Positions 1 to 7,632 of a DNA stretch of 15,145 bases are shown one piece after another. Location of the stretch: positions 10,469 to 25,613 of the forward strand of contig DIRQ01000125.1 of the NCBI GenBank assembly GCA_002424365.1. The letters run 5' to 3'. Position 1 is the stretch's first letter; every line of letters starts with the position of its first letter. Made by a program: the position numbers and the translations under genes. The notes below the pieces were generated by a model that saw nothing but the letters and a program-made list of their open reading frames with translations, had not been told where the DNA came from and did no database searches. Source of the DNA: Syntrophomonas sp. UBA5432 (lineage in GTDB: Bacteria > Bacillota > Syntrophomonadia > Syntrophomonadales > Syntrophomonadaceae).

Positions 1-13
1 CCCGTGATATACG

Positions 14-1684
14 TTAGACTTTAAAGCAACTCCCACCTACGAACTCACGTAGTATGGAATTATTCGGAACTTCATCTGCCCCTAACTCCTGAAAATAGCT
101 GAGGAATTTTAGTAAACGCTTGGCCTCAACGTTTTGGGGATATTCCAGGCTGATTTCTAACAGCAATGGCTCCACATAGGGACGTAAAACCGAAAGTTCA
201 TAGACTAACGAAGAATTAAACATGACATCAGCATTCTCTTGAAACGGGAAAATGTTTCTTTCTTCCCCTCTTCTCACAGAGGGCCAGCGCTCCAGGGTTT
301 CCCGGGCACTGTAACCCCGAGTACGACTATCCCTTAAAATTCTGCGCAGGAGCCGGCTATCAGTAGTAGGAATACGGTTGGTATAGTCTACATTAAGCTG
401 GGTAAGGGCGCTGATATATATTTTAAATTTCTGTTCCCGGGGAATACTCCAAGTCAGATGTTCATTTAGACCGTGTATACCTTCAATGATAATAGGTTCA
501 CCCGGTGGTACCCTGGTCATCCGGCCTTTAACTGCACAACAGCCATCAGTAAAACTATAAATAGGTGTTTCCACTTCTTCGCCCTTAATCAGCCGGGTCA
601 AATGATCATTGAACAAGTCCAGTTTAAGCGCTTCCAGGGCCTCAAAATCGAATTCCCCATTTTCGTCACGGGGGGTTAAATCACGGTTAACAAAATAATC
701 GTCCAGGGAAATCATAACTGGCCTGCGTCCATTAACCCGCAATTGGATAAGCAACCGCTGAGCAAAAGTAGTCTTTCCCGACGATGAAGGACCTGATATA
801 AGAACTAACCTTATCCTGGGGTCAGAACATATGCGGTCAGCAATATAGGCAATCTTCTTTTCGTGCAGAGCCTCATTTACCCGAACAAGATCACCAGCAC
901 TACCGTAAGTAATTATGTCGTTTAAGGCAGCAACATGGGGAGTATCCAGCATCTCTGCCCATTGTTTGGCTTCCTGATATATCTGAGCCAGTTTAGGCTG
1001 TTCCAGATACTCTTCAATATGGCCTGGGTTATCCTTTTCCGGGGTTTGCAATATAATTCCGGGGGGATAATTTAACAACCGAAAACAGTCTATTAAGCCG
1101 GTGAAAGGTAACATATATCCATAGAAATATTCGTAAAATCCATCCAATTCATAAATATGTACATGGTGTTTATCCCGGAATTCTAATAGTTTAACCTTAT
1201 CCATCTGACCTTGGCGAGCAAAAATGCTGCGGGCCTCTTCTTTAGGCACTGTCATTTTATTTATAGGCAAGTTGCGGGCAATCATTTCCTGCATCTGCTT
1301 TTGTAACTTCTCTATATCCTCTATAGATGGCTGCCAGTTTAAGAACTCGCAGTATAACCCATTGGAGAGAGAATGTTTAATAATCAAGGTTTTTTCCGGA
1401 TAAAGGTCTCGACAAGCCTTAATAAGCAGAAAGGTAACAGTGCGCCGGTATATTCTCATCCCCGCTTCACTCTTAGGATATACTAGCTCTATTTCGCAGG
1501 AATCCTCAATCGGCTGGTGCAAGTCGTATAGAGTATTGTCCATAATTCCAGCCATTACCGGATATTCTGTTGAAGGTAAAATGTTTTTAATAAATTCCGC
1601 CGCAGTTATACCAGGCTTAACCTGGTAAGTGCCTATACCCTTAACGTTTACGGTTACTTCCAATAACTGAGAATCTATTGCCAT
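14..1684 (-). CDS. Nucleoside (uridine-type) kinase with ThrRS-like TGS/SAD N-terminus
   Basis: This 556-residue protein probably phosphorylates a nucleoside with NTP in the cytoplasm; the exact substrate cannot be read from sequence. Residues 1-70 look like a TGS domain. Residues about 75-220 resemble the second additional (editing) domain of threonyl-tRNA synthetase. Residues about 290-500 are a uridine kinase/phosphoribulokinase-type P-loop domain with Walker A GPSSSGKTT at 298-306, followed by SLDDYFVNR and the IIEGIHGLN strand. The synthetase zinc/editing ligands are replaced (R81 and F85 where ThrRS has two His), so tRNA editing is unlikely. The ATG has a good GAGGAGG site 4 nt upstream. 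TATAAT-like hexamers lie at 1707-1712 and 1720-1725, without a well-spaced -35 box. It lies 283 bp downstream of pheT beyond a long hairpin, so it may have its own promoter. The fusion is known from Clostridia and Thermotoga; naming as kinase is confident, substrate is not. Confidence 0.9.
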   Translation of the reverse strand: MAIDSQLLEVTVNVKGIGTYQVKPGITAAEFIKNILPSTEYPVMAGIMDNTLYDLHQPIEDSCEIELVYPKSEAGMRIYRRTVTFLLIKACRDLYPEKTLIIKHSLSNGLYCEFLNWQPSIEDIEKLQKQMQEMIARNLPINKMTVPKEEARSIFARQGQMDKVKLLEFRDKHHVHIYELDGFYEYFYGYMLPFTGLIDCFRLLNYPPGIILQTPEKDNPGHIEEYLEQPKLAQIYQEAKQWAEMLDTPHVAALNDIITYGSAGDLVRVNEALHEKKIAYIADRICSDPRIRLVLISGPSSSGKTTFAQRLLIQLRVNGRRPVMISLDDYFVNRDLTPRDENGEFDFEALEALKLDLFNDHLTRLIKGEEVETPIYSFTDGCCAVKGRMTRVPPGEPIIIEGIHGLNEHLTWSIPREQKFKIYISALTQLNVDYTNRIPTTDSRLLRRILRDSRTRGYSARETLERWPSVRRGEERNIFPFQENADVMFNSSLVYELSVLRPYVEPLLLEISLEYPQNVEAKRLLKFLSYFQELGADEVPNNSILREFVGGSCFKV

Positions 1685-1889
1685 TCTTCTTCCTCCTCAA
1701 ACCCCCATTATATCTTTTTATTATATATCATATTGTAAGGCAAAAGCGGATGTTTATAGTTTTTCATAGGTATTACTTAATTTTACAGCATTGAGCTATG
1801 GTTTCTATAAATAATCTTATCTCTCACTATATTGACGAGCTAAATCAGAATAAAGCCCAAGGATTTGATTTAATATCGGCAGAATTTAT

Positions 1890-1947
1890 TAGTGGGATTA
1901 TAACTGAGAAAAGGACTTATTCCCGGCTCTCAGTTATAATCCCACTA
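1890..1947 (-). terminator. Perfect 20-bp inverted repeat after pheT, probable terminator
   Basis: A perfect 20-bp inverted repeat (arms 1890-1909 and 1928-1947, 18-nt loop) sits 20 nt beyond the pheT stop. It is the obvious end of the pheST transcript. The tail after it in the minus direction is only moderately U-rich (AATAAATT), while the plus-strand side has ATTTTT. It may therefore act in either direction or simply stabilise the 3' end. Confidence 0.55.
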
Positions 1948-1967
1948 TAGATCATTTTTCCCTATTT

Positions 1968-4019
1968 TTACCTTAACTCGGCCTTAAAATCTTTTTGCAG
2001 TCGGTCTACTATCCGGTTGACACTGCTGTTAATATCATTATCAGTCAAGGTTCTCTCCATCGACTGGAAGGTCATTCTAAAAGCCATACTCTTATAACCC
2101 ACGGCTACCTGCTCACCTGAGTAGAGGTCAAATACCACCACATCCTTAAGCAGTTCTCTTTCAGCATCTCTGATAGCTTTAAGAGCGGCAGCGGCGGTTA
2201 CCTCATCAGCCAATACTACGGCAATGTCACGTTCCACTGCCGGATATCTGGCTATTTTATCCACCATTAAACGAGTTCGTTTATGGGCAAATAGTTTCTC
2301 TACATCCAACTCAAAAGCGCAACAGCGCTGTTTAATATCATAATTATGCAGTACCAAAGGATGGACCTCACCGATTATTCCCAGCTCATCGCCATAGTAT
2401 TTAAGTACCGCTGACCTACCCGGGTGGTAGGAAAAATCCTTGGCCACTACAAATTCACAATCTTCCAGACCCAATTTCCACAGCAGGTTTTCCACTATTC
2501 CCTTCAGGTAGAAGAAGTCCATTTCTACCCGATGCCGGGTCCAGTTGACATCACTATGACCACAAACAACAGCACCTATTCTTATTCTCTCCAGCGGTAA
2601 TCCTGATTCTGCTGGATAAAAAACTGCGCCCATCTCATAGAATTCCAGGTTTTCATTTTTTCGAGCCAGGTTGGTACTTGCGTTCTCCAGGAGACCGGGC
2701 AGTAGTAAAGTACGCATAACCGCCTGTTCTTCTGACAGGGGGTTGGCAATCCTAACCACATTGCGCAGGTTACTGTCCTGCGGTAACAATAAGCGCTGGA
2801 AATTCTCCTCACTGATAAAGCTGTAATTAATGACTTCATTTAGATAAGGTGACATAATATTTTTAATTTCATCCCTGAACTTCTGAAAAGGCGTCAAACC
2901 TCCGGGAATAGTTTCTCCTCCGGGTAAACCTGGTTCAATCTTATCATAACCGTGAAGGCGGGCTACTTCTTCAATCAAATCAACCTCAATTTCGATATCG
3001 GGACGGTAACTGGGGATATTGACAATAAAGTTTCCTTTCTGTTCCTTAACCGGAAATTGTAGTTGTTCTAGATAAGAGCGCATCTGGGAGGGAGTAAGTT
3101 CCGTACCCAGTAGGTAATTCACCCGCTCCGGGCGCAGGGTAACCTGTAATTCTTTTCTGGGTTCAGGGTATACATCCTCGATACCCTTTACCACTTCACC
3201 CCCGGCAAGTTCCTGAATAAGCATAGCGGCACGGTTTACCGCATATATTACTCCATTTATATCGGTTCCCTTTTCAAAACGTATGGAAGACTCGCTGCGC
3301 AGCCCTACCTTGCGTGAGGTGCGACGTATATTAGGTCCTAAAAACCAGGCTGACTCCAGTAATACATTGACGGTGGCATCATGGATTTCGCTATCTAGTC
3401 CACCCATGATGCCGGCCAGGGCCACTGGTTTACTGCCGTCCGTTATTACCAGCATGTCATTGTCTAATTTTCTTTCCACTTCATCTAAAGTAGTAAACCT
3501 TTCCCCTGCCCGGGCCCGTCGTACCAGAATGGTATTACCCAACAGGTTATAGTCAAAGGCATGCAGGGGCTGGTTACATTCCAGCATCACATAATTAGTT
3601 ACATCAACCACATTGTTTATCGGCCTTATGCCCGAATGAATCAGGGTTTTCTGCAGCCATGCGGGTGATTCTTGTATTTTCACATTCTTTACCAGACGGG
3701 CAGCATAACGCTGACACAGGTCAGAAGCGTCTATCCCCACTTTGATATACTGGTTTATGTTTTCGTGGTTTTCTTTAATTGCAATTTCTGGCATCCGTAT
3801 ACTGGAACCATTTAGAGCAGCTACCTCCCGGGCCAAGTTAATCATACCCAGGCAATCACCCCGATTGGGAGTTAGATCTAAATCCAGGATAAAATCATCA
3901 TCTTCCTGGTCTATACCTTCAATAGCGATACCAGCCATAGTAAGCCGGTTTGCCAGTTCTTCTGCTCTCCAATTGAAATCGACATATTGCTTTAACCAAT
4001 TTATTGATACACCCATCAT
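1968..4019 (-). CDS. pheT: Phenylalanyl-tRNA synthetase beta subunit, short form
   Basis: Beta subunit of the (alpha-beta)2 enzyme that charges tRNA-Phe. At 683 residues it is about 110-120 shorter than usual bacterial PheT (near 800). The N-terminal B1 segment (residues 1-37) runs almost directly into the LDLTPNRGDC motif at 47-56. The EMAPII-like tRNA-binding domain that normally lies between them is therefore absent. The B3/B4 region (about 95-260, which in the family includes the editing site), the B5 region, the catalytic-like core and the C-terminal FDX-ACB anticodon-binding domain (about 590-683) are all present. The frame is clean, so this looks like a natural short form rather than a pseudogene. 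Two tandem ATGs begin the frame. The ribosome binding site AGGGGGTG overlaps the pheS stop and only 8 bp separate the genes, so translation is probably coupled to pheS. Confidence 0.95.
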   Translation of the reverse strand: MMGVSINWLKQYVDFNWRAEELANRLTMAGIAIEGIDQEDDDFILDLDLTPNRGDCLGMINLAREVAALNGSSIRMPEIAIKENHENINQYIKVGIDASDLCQRYAARLVKNVKIQESPAWLQKTLIHSGIRPINNVVDVTNYVMLECNQPLHAFDYNLLGNTILVRRARAGERFTTLDEVERKLDNDMLVITDGSKPVALAGIMGGLDSEIHDATVNVLLESAWFLGPNIRRTSRKVGLRSESSIRFEKGTDINGVIYAVNRAAMLIQELAGGEVVKGIEDVYPEPRKELQVTLRPERVNYLLGTELTPSQMRSYLEQLQFPVKEQKGNFIVNIPSYRPDIEIEVDLIEEVARLHGYDKIEPGLPGGETIPGGLTPFQKFRDEIKNIMSPYLNEVINYSFISEENFQRLLLPQDSNLRNVVRIANPLSEEQAVMRTLLLPGLLENASTNLARKNENLEFYEMGAVFYPAESGLPLERIRIGAVVCGHSDVNWTRHRVEMDFFYLKGIVENLLWKLGLEDCEFVVAKDFSYHPGRSAVLKYYGDELGIIGEVHPLVLHNYDIKQRCCAFELDVEKLFAHKRTRLMVDKIARYPAVERDIAVVLADEVTAAAALKAIRDAERELLKDVVVFDLYSGEQVAVGYKSMAFRMTFQSMERTLTDNDINSSVNRIVDRLQKDFKAELR

Positions 4020-4027
4020 TACACCCC

Positions 4028-5050
4028 CTAAAACTGCCGCAAAAAGCGCTTATCATTATCAAAAAACAGGCGCAGGTCGTTAATGCCGTATTTTAGCATG
4101 GCTATTCTCTCCACGCCCATGCCGAAGGCAAATCCCGTAACTTGTTCCCCATCATAGCCTCCGAACTGCAGCACCCGGGGGTCAACCATTCCTGCTCCCA
4201 AAATCTCCAGCCAACCGGTATGGGAACATACCCGACAACCAGACCCTTTGCAATTTACGCAGGAGATGTCCATTTCCGCACTAGGTTCAGTAAAGGGGAA
4301 GAAACTGGGGCGATAACGCACCTTTACATCTTCACCAAATATCTTGTGGGCGAAATGCATTAATGTCCCTTTCAGGTGACCGAAGGTTATCCTCTTATCA
4401 ATTACCAGTCCTTCCACCTGATTAAACATTGGGGAATGAGTAGCATCATCATCGCGGCGGTAGACTCTACCAGGAACAATTATTTTTACTGGTAGTTGCG
4501 GGGCCAGTTTCTCCATGGTGCGCACCTGTACCGGAGAGGTGTGGGTACGTAACAATATATCCTCGCTTATATAAAACGAATCCTGCATTTCCCTCGCCGG
4601 ATGATCCCGGGGTATGTTTAAGGCTTCAAAATTATAATAATCAGATTCAATCTCCGGGCCTTCAGCAACTGAAAAACCCATAGTTAGAAATATGTCTCTA
4701 ATCTCTTCATTTATCAGGGTCAGCGGATGTTTACCACCGCGCTGCAGGGGTAAACCTGGCAGACTAATGTCCACACTTTCTCTAGCTAGTCGCAGTTCCA
4801 GTTCCTGGCTTTTTATTTCTTCGGTTCGACTGCTAAACATGTTCTCCAATCTCTCTTTTAACTGATTGGCAATCTTGCCTACACTGGCCCGCTCCCCGGC
4901 ATCCAGGTCTTTCAATCCTCTTAAGACCTGGGTTATCTCACCTTTACGCCCCAGTACTTTGACTCTTAGTTCATTGATTTCATCAATATTACTTGCCTGA
5001 GAAAGCCATTTTTCGGAGTTATCCGCAATTTCCTTTAACTTATTCAGCAC
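4028..5050 (-). CDS. pheS: Phenylalanyl-tRNA synthetase alpha subunit
   Basis: Catalytic alpha subunit of PheRS. It has the N-terminal coiled-coil tRNA-binding region, then the class II core with GKHPLTLINEEIRDIFLTMGF (motif 1 region), HTSPVQVRTM, the GRVYRRDDDATHSPMFNQVEG motif 2 region, and C-terminal GFAFGMGVERIAMLKYGI (motif 3). The frame is open to an ATG at 5090-5092, but that ATG lies in the 3' arm of the T-box terminator hairpin and has no free ribosome binding site. I choose GTG at 5048-5050, 10 nt downstream of GGGAGG, giving 340 residues, close to the family length. TTG at 5057-5059 is only 1 nt from the same GGGAGG and therefore less likely. Transcription is controlled by the T-box leader immediately upstream, and pheT follows after 8 bp. 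Confidence 0.96.
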   Translation of the reverse strand: MLNKLKEIADNSEKWLSQASNIDEINELRVKVLGRKGEITQVLRGLKDLDAGERASVGKIANQLKERLENMFSSRTEEIKSQELELRLARESVDISLPGLPLQRGGKHPLTLINEEIRDIFLTMGFSVAEGPEIESDYYNFEALNIPRDHPAREMQDSFYISEDILLRTHTSPVQVRTMEKLAPQLPVKIIVPGRVYRRDDDATHSPMFNQVEGLVIDKRITFGHLKGTLMHFAHKIFGEDVKVRYRPSFFPFTEPSAEMDISCVNCKGSGCRVCSHTGWLEILGAGMVDPRVLQFGGYDGEQVTGFAFGMGVERIAMLKYGINDLRLFFDNDKRFLRQF

Positions 5051-5071
5051 CGTCTCCAATCCTCCCTGCCA

Positions 5072-5110
5072 GAAAATAAAAAGAACTTTCATCCCTCATA
5101 GGGACGAAAG
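5072..5110 (-). terminator. T-box intrinsic terminator before pheS
   Basis: In RNA sense the stem CUUUCGUCCC / GGGAUGAAAG has 10 bp including one G-U pair and a 5-nt loop. It is followed by UUCUUUUUAUUUU. It is mutually exclusive with the antiterminator formed by the T-box sequence and ends about 20 nt before the chosen pheS start. Confidence 0.85.
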
Positions 5111-5300
5111 CACATTCCGCGGTACCACCCTGATTAACCGGTATTTAATGTAAAAAACCAGTTCGCTTAATGCCTTTAACGGTGGCTACCGGTAAGACCT
5201 ACTGCTATTTCAATCCACTGCTCCCAGGTGAATTCACTTGCTTTTCACCTGGTGTACTTTCAGTCGCTGGTACAGCCTCCCTGTTAGGTTAAGGAGCAAG
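5072..5300 (-). promoter_or_regulatory. T-box leader (tRNA-Phe sensing) of pheST
   Basis: The leader RNA contains the canonical T-box sequence AGGGTGGTACCGCGG at 5117-5131, followed by the terminator hairpin at 5086-5110. Upstream is a Stem I-like fold. Its lower helix pairs TGCTCC (5293-5298) with GGAGCA (5219-5224). It has a GGGAGG GA-motif and a distal helix TGTAC/GTACA that encloses an AG-bulge-like loop. The likely specifier is UUC (Phe) in GUGAAUUCACC, at 5230-5232. An AGTAGG...CCGTTA segment follows Stem I, as in many Firmicute T-boxes. Uncharged tRNA-Phe should pair with the specifier and the T-box bulge and favour readthrough into pheS. The specifier assignment is inference from the fold and from the downstream gene. 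Confidence 0.93.
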
Positions 5301-5465
5301 CTAATTGTCCTGTTCATAGCTTTTATAACTATTGAGTAATTAACATTTTATAGAGAAGGTAATATACAATACACCCAGAAGTTTCAAAAAGACTCCACAG
5401 ATATTCAGCCTGATCTACCATTCTGCTCCACCCTTCAGTCATATTCCCGGGTCGAACTGAGACTC

Positions 5466-5494
5466 ATTATATCATAGCAACAAATCTAAGACAA
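5466..5494 (-). promoter_or_regulatory. Sigma-A-type promoter for pheST
   Basis: TTGTCT (5489-5494) and TATAAT (5466-5471) are separated by exactly 17 nt, overlapping the end of the upstream methyltransferase gene. Transcription would begin near 5459. That places about 150 nt of extra leader before T-box Stem I. Confidence 0.65.
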
Positions 5495-6280
5495 TAATAC
5501 GCTGTTTCTCTGTTTCCACACTTCCATGATAATTATAGCACATGCCACTGCTGCATTCAAAGAGTCTACTTTGGGATTAGTTGGTATCTTGGAAAAAATA
5601 TCACAACAAGGTTTTATTTCCGGGCTGATACCTCTGGCCTCACTGCCAATTACTATTACCGTAGGTTTTTGGTAATCATTTTCAAAAATAGTAGTTCTGG
5701 CGTTAAGGGCAGTACCTATAACTTGATAACCCGCTGCTTTCAGCATCTCTATCTCCCTATCCCCCACTGAAGTATAAACGGGAACATTAAGAATTCCACC
5801 CATACTGGCCCGAACTGCTTTAGGGCTAAACGAGTCGGTACATCCTGCACTTAGCAGTACCGCATCAATATTTAAAGCCCAGGCTGTCCTAATAATGGTT
5901 CCCAAATTACCGGGGTCAGCTATCTGATCCAGTAATATCAAACTGGCATTTTGCCCGATTAATTGCTCAAAATCGGTTCGGGGGATCGGGGCTACGGCTA
6001 TGATTCCCTGAGGAGTTTCCGTATCGGCTATAGTCTTAAACAGCCGGGACTCAATTTCCAACCATTGCAAATGGTTAAATTGCTCATACAGGGCTTGGTA
6101 TTCCTCTCGATAAGCTTCATCTACCAGCACCCTTACCAGCGGATGCTTACTCTGTAACGCCTCGCTTACCATAGTTTTACCCTCCAGCAAGAACATCTGC
6201 TCCCGGATTCTATACTTTCTGTTTTTCAAGCTTATAGCCTGCTTTATATATTGATTGTCTTTAGAAGCAATCTTCTTCAC
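5486..6280 (-). CDS. SpoU/TrmH-family RNA 2'-O-methyltransferase (YsgA-like)
   Basis: S-adenosylmethionine-dependent 2'-O-ribose methyltransferase of the SPOUT fold, probably acting on rRNA; the target nucleotide is unknown. An N-terminal substrate-binding region (MFLLEGKTMVSEAL) precedes the SPOUT domain. The three family motifs are visible: DPGNLGTIIRTA with its Asn and Arg, VIVIGSEARGIS, and the C-terminal KIPTNPKVDSLNAAVA knot motif. The open frame extends to a TTG at 6320-6322 without a ribosome binding site. GTG at 6278-6280, 7 nt after AAAGGGAG, gives a 264-residue protein that starts like homologues (MKKIASKDN), so I use it. It lies between rplT and pheS, the usual Firmicute position for this paralogue (ysgA in Bacillus). 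The pheST promoter overlaps its 3' end. Confidence 0.9.
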   Translation of the reverse strand: MKKIASKDNQYIKQAISLKNRKYRIREQMFLLEGKTMVSEALQSKHPLVRVLVDEAYREEYQALYEQFNHLQWLEIESRLFKTIADTETPQGIIAVAPIPRTDFEQLIGQNASLILLDQIADPGNLGTIIRTAWALNIDAVLLSAGCTDSFSPKAVRASMGGILNVPVYTSVGDREIEMLKAAGYQVIGTALNARTTIFENDYQKPTVIVIGSEARGISPEIKPCCDIFSKIPTNPKVDSLNAAVACAIIIMEVWKQRNSVLLS

Positions 6281-6302
6281 TTCTATTCTCCCTTTAATGC
6301 AA

Positions 6303-6371
6303 ATAACAAAGTTGTCCTGCAAATGACTTCAAATATATAACTTAATTAATTGTTTAGAGTGAGGAGTAAGG
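6303..6371. repeat. 69-bp direct repeat, copy 1 (downstream of rplT)
   Basis: By eye this stretch aligns without gaps to 7791-7859 over 69 positions with about 14 mismatches (near 80% identity). The outer blocks are most conserved: ATAACAAAGTTGTC at one end and ACTTAATTAATTGTTTAGAG plus GAGGAGTAAGG at the other. It lies just upstream of the methyltransferase ribosome binding site. No coding capacity or known element name is recognised. Confidence 0.75.
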
Positions 6372-6427
6372 GGTTCGCGCGTGCTTAGCAAACATAGCTG
6401 GTTTATTTAAACTATTAAACCCTGAAG

Positions 6428-6455
6428 TAAAAAAGTATGGCCTTATAGCCATACT
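6428..6455 (-). terminator. Intrinsic terminator of the infC-rpmI-rplT operon
   Basis: In RNA sense AGUAUGGC / GCCAUACU is a perfect 8-bp stem with a 6-nt loop, running straight into UUUUUUAC. It begins 17 nt after the rplT stop. It separates the ribosomal-protein operon from the methyltransferase gene. Confidence 0.9.
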
Positions 6456-6471
6456 CTTTACTCATATTTGC

Positions 6472-6831
6472 TTATTTACTGTGATGCTTCTTGGAAAGCT
6501 CAGCCAGTTCAGTAAAACCGCCGGGGTCGGTAATGGCCAACTCAGCTAGCATCTTGCGATTGATATCTACACCAGCTACCTTTAATCCATGTACCATACG
6601 GCTATAGGTAGTTCCGTTATCACGAGCAGCAGCATTAATACGGGCAATCCAGAGCTTGCGAAAATCTCTTTTTTTCAGGCGCCTGTGAATATAGGCATAG
6701 TTACCTGATTTCATAACCTGCTGGTTAGCTACCCGATAAAGTTTAGACTTACTTCCACGATAGCCTTTGGCCAGCTTAAGTACCTTTTTATGTCTTCTAT
6801 GTGCACTTACTCCACCTTTTACTCTCGGCAT
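6472..6831 (-). CDS. rplT: 50S ribosomal protein L20
   Basis: Full-length 119-residue bL20, which binds 23S rRNA early in large-subunit assembly. It starts MPRVKGGVSAHRRHKK, has the very basic N-terminal extension (KLAKGYRGSKSKLYR) and the globular C-terminal part (LWIARINAAARDNG, AELAITDPGGF). The ATG is 7 nt after AGGAGG. It is the third gene of the infC-rpmI-rplT operon, 19 bp downstream of rpmI. In low-GC Firmicutes L20 represses its own operon by binding the leader RNA, and the matching leader is present upstream of infC here. Confidence 0.98.
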   Translation of the reverse strand: MPRVKGGVSAHRRHKKVLKLAKGYRGSKSKLYRVANQQVMKSGNYAYIHRRLKKRDFRKLWIARINAAARDNGTTYSRMVHGLKVAGVDINRKMLAELAITDPGGFTELAELSKKHHSK

Positions 6832-6850
6832 ATGTCAAAACCTCCTGTGT

Positions 6851-7045
6851 CTAATAAGGAATTAATTTGGAAATTCTATTGGTTTCCTGTTTACTGACCA
6901 ATCCGCTCTTACGCAGTCTTCTTTTTCTCTTGGGAGATTTACTTCCTAAGAGATGGCTGGCATAGGCTTTTGCCCTCTTTATCTTACCGCTACCGGTTTT
7001 TTTAAATCTTTTAGCTGCACCCCGATGGGTTTTGGTCTTGGGCAT
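6851..7045 (-). CDS. rpmI: 50S ribosomal protein L35
   Basis: Small, strongly basic 64-residue bL35 of the large ribosomal subunit. It starts MPKTKTHRGAAKRFKKTGSGKIKRAKA and ends in the KRKRRLRKSGLVSKQE-type tail usual for the family. The ATG overlaps the infC stop by one base (TAATG), so translation is probably coupled to infC. A GGAGG site lies inside the 3' end of infC. Confidence 0.97.
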   Translation of the reverse strand: MPKTKTHRGAAKRFKKTGSGKIKRAKAYASHLLGSKSPKRKRRLRKSGLVSKQETNRISKLIPY

Positions 7046-7578
7046 TAAGCATCCTCCTTCTTGTCATTATCCAGTTTCGGTATTAGAACTGTTACCATAT
7101 TTCTTCCCTCAACCTTGGGGGGCTTCTCCACACTAGAGATATCCGTCAGTTCCCCGACAAATTTCAATGATAGCTTTTCCCCCAGCTCGGGATGGGTAAT
7201 TTCTCTACCTCTAAACATAATGGTCAGCTTCACTTTATCCCCGCCGGATAGAAATTTTCGTGCATTTCTAGCTTTAACCTGGAAATCGTGTTCTTCTATA
7301 TTGGGCCTCATCTTGACTTCTTTTATGGAAATAATTTTTTGCTTTTTACGGGCTTCTTTTTCCCGCTTATTCTGTTCGAATTTGTATTTCCCGTAGTCCA
7401 TTAATCGGCACACAGGGGGCTGGGCGGAAGGAGCTACTTCCACCAGGTCAAGACCTTTTTCCTGAGCTATTCCCAGGGCCTCACGGACAGCAACTATACC
7501 CAATTGTTCCCCGTCATCGCTTACCAATCTAACTTCCCTGACCCGGATCTCCTCGTTAATCCTCCAATCCTTGCTGAT
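7045..7578 (-). CDS. infC: Translation initiation factor IF-3, non-canonical start codon
   Basis: IF-3 binds the 30S subunit, discriminates against wrong start codons and prevents premature 50S joining. The N-terminal domain (SKDWRINEEIRVREVRLV..., PPVCRLMDYGKYKFEQ), basic linker (KEARKKQK) and C-terminal domain (IEEHDFQVKARNARKFL, VKLTIMFRGREITH) are all present. The open frame continues to a TTG at 7621-7623, but that codon is in the loop of the leader terminator. The ribosome binding site AGGAGGTGA at 7586-7594 lies 3' of it. Behind that site the frame reads CTT ATC AGC AAG GAT with no ATG, GTG or TTG for over 30 nt. I place the start at ATC (7576-7578), giving 177 residues; CTT one codon earlier is the alternative. 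An AUU-type start is known for infC in other bacteria and allows IF3 to limit its own synthesis. The gene overlaps rpmI by one base. Confidence 0.95.
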   Translation of the reverse strand: MSKDWRINEEIRVREVRLVSDDGEQLGIVAVREALGIAQEKGLDLVEVAPSAQPPVCRLMDYGKYKFEQNKREKEARKKQKIISIKEVKMRPNIEEHDFQVKARNARKFLSGGDKVKLTIMFRGREITHPELGEKLSLKFVGELTDISSVEKPPKVEGRNMVTVLIPKLDNDKKEDA

Positions 7579-7594
7579 AAGATGTTCACCTCCT

Positions 7595-7632
7595 AAAATA
7601 ATAAAAAAAGCGAGTTTAAACAAAAACTCGCT
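7595..7632 (-). terminator. Leader attenuator terminator before infC
   Basis: In RNA sense AGCGAGUUU / AAACUCGCU is a perfect 9-bp stem with a 6-nt loop, followed by UUUUUUAUUAUUUU. The AGGAGG of infC begins immediately after the U-tract. Terminated transcripts therefore exclude the whole coding operon. Confidence 0.88.

Noticed and set aside
1798..1950. A 50-codon plus-strand ORF between pheT and the nucleoside kinase gene
   Set aside because: It has no ribosome binding site, it runs through both arms of the terminator-like inverted repeat, and it resembles no protein I know. Probably chance.
2582..3552. Several open frames of 85-113 codons overlapping pheT on both strands
   Set aside because: They lie wholly inside the conserved pheT frame, have no ribosome binding sites and no family resemblance. 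The same applies to other small frames antisense to pheS, infC, thrS and the phosphoesterase gene.
5400..5465. A tRNA gene in the pheS leader
   Set aside because: Only the D-arm-like stretch matches. No acceptor stem, anticodon stem or T-arm can be paired.
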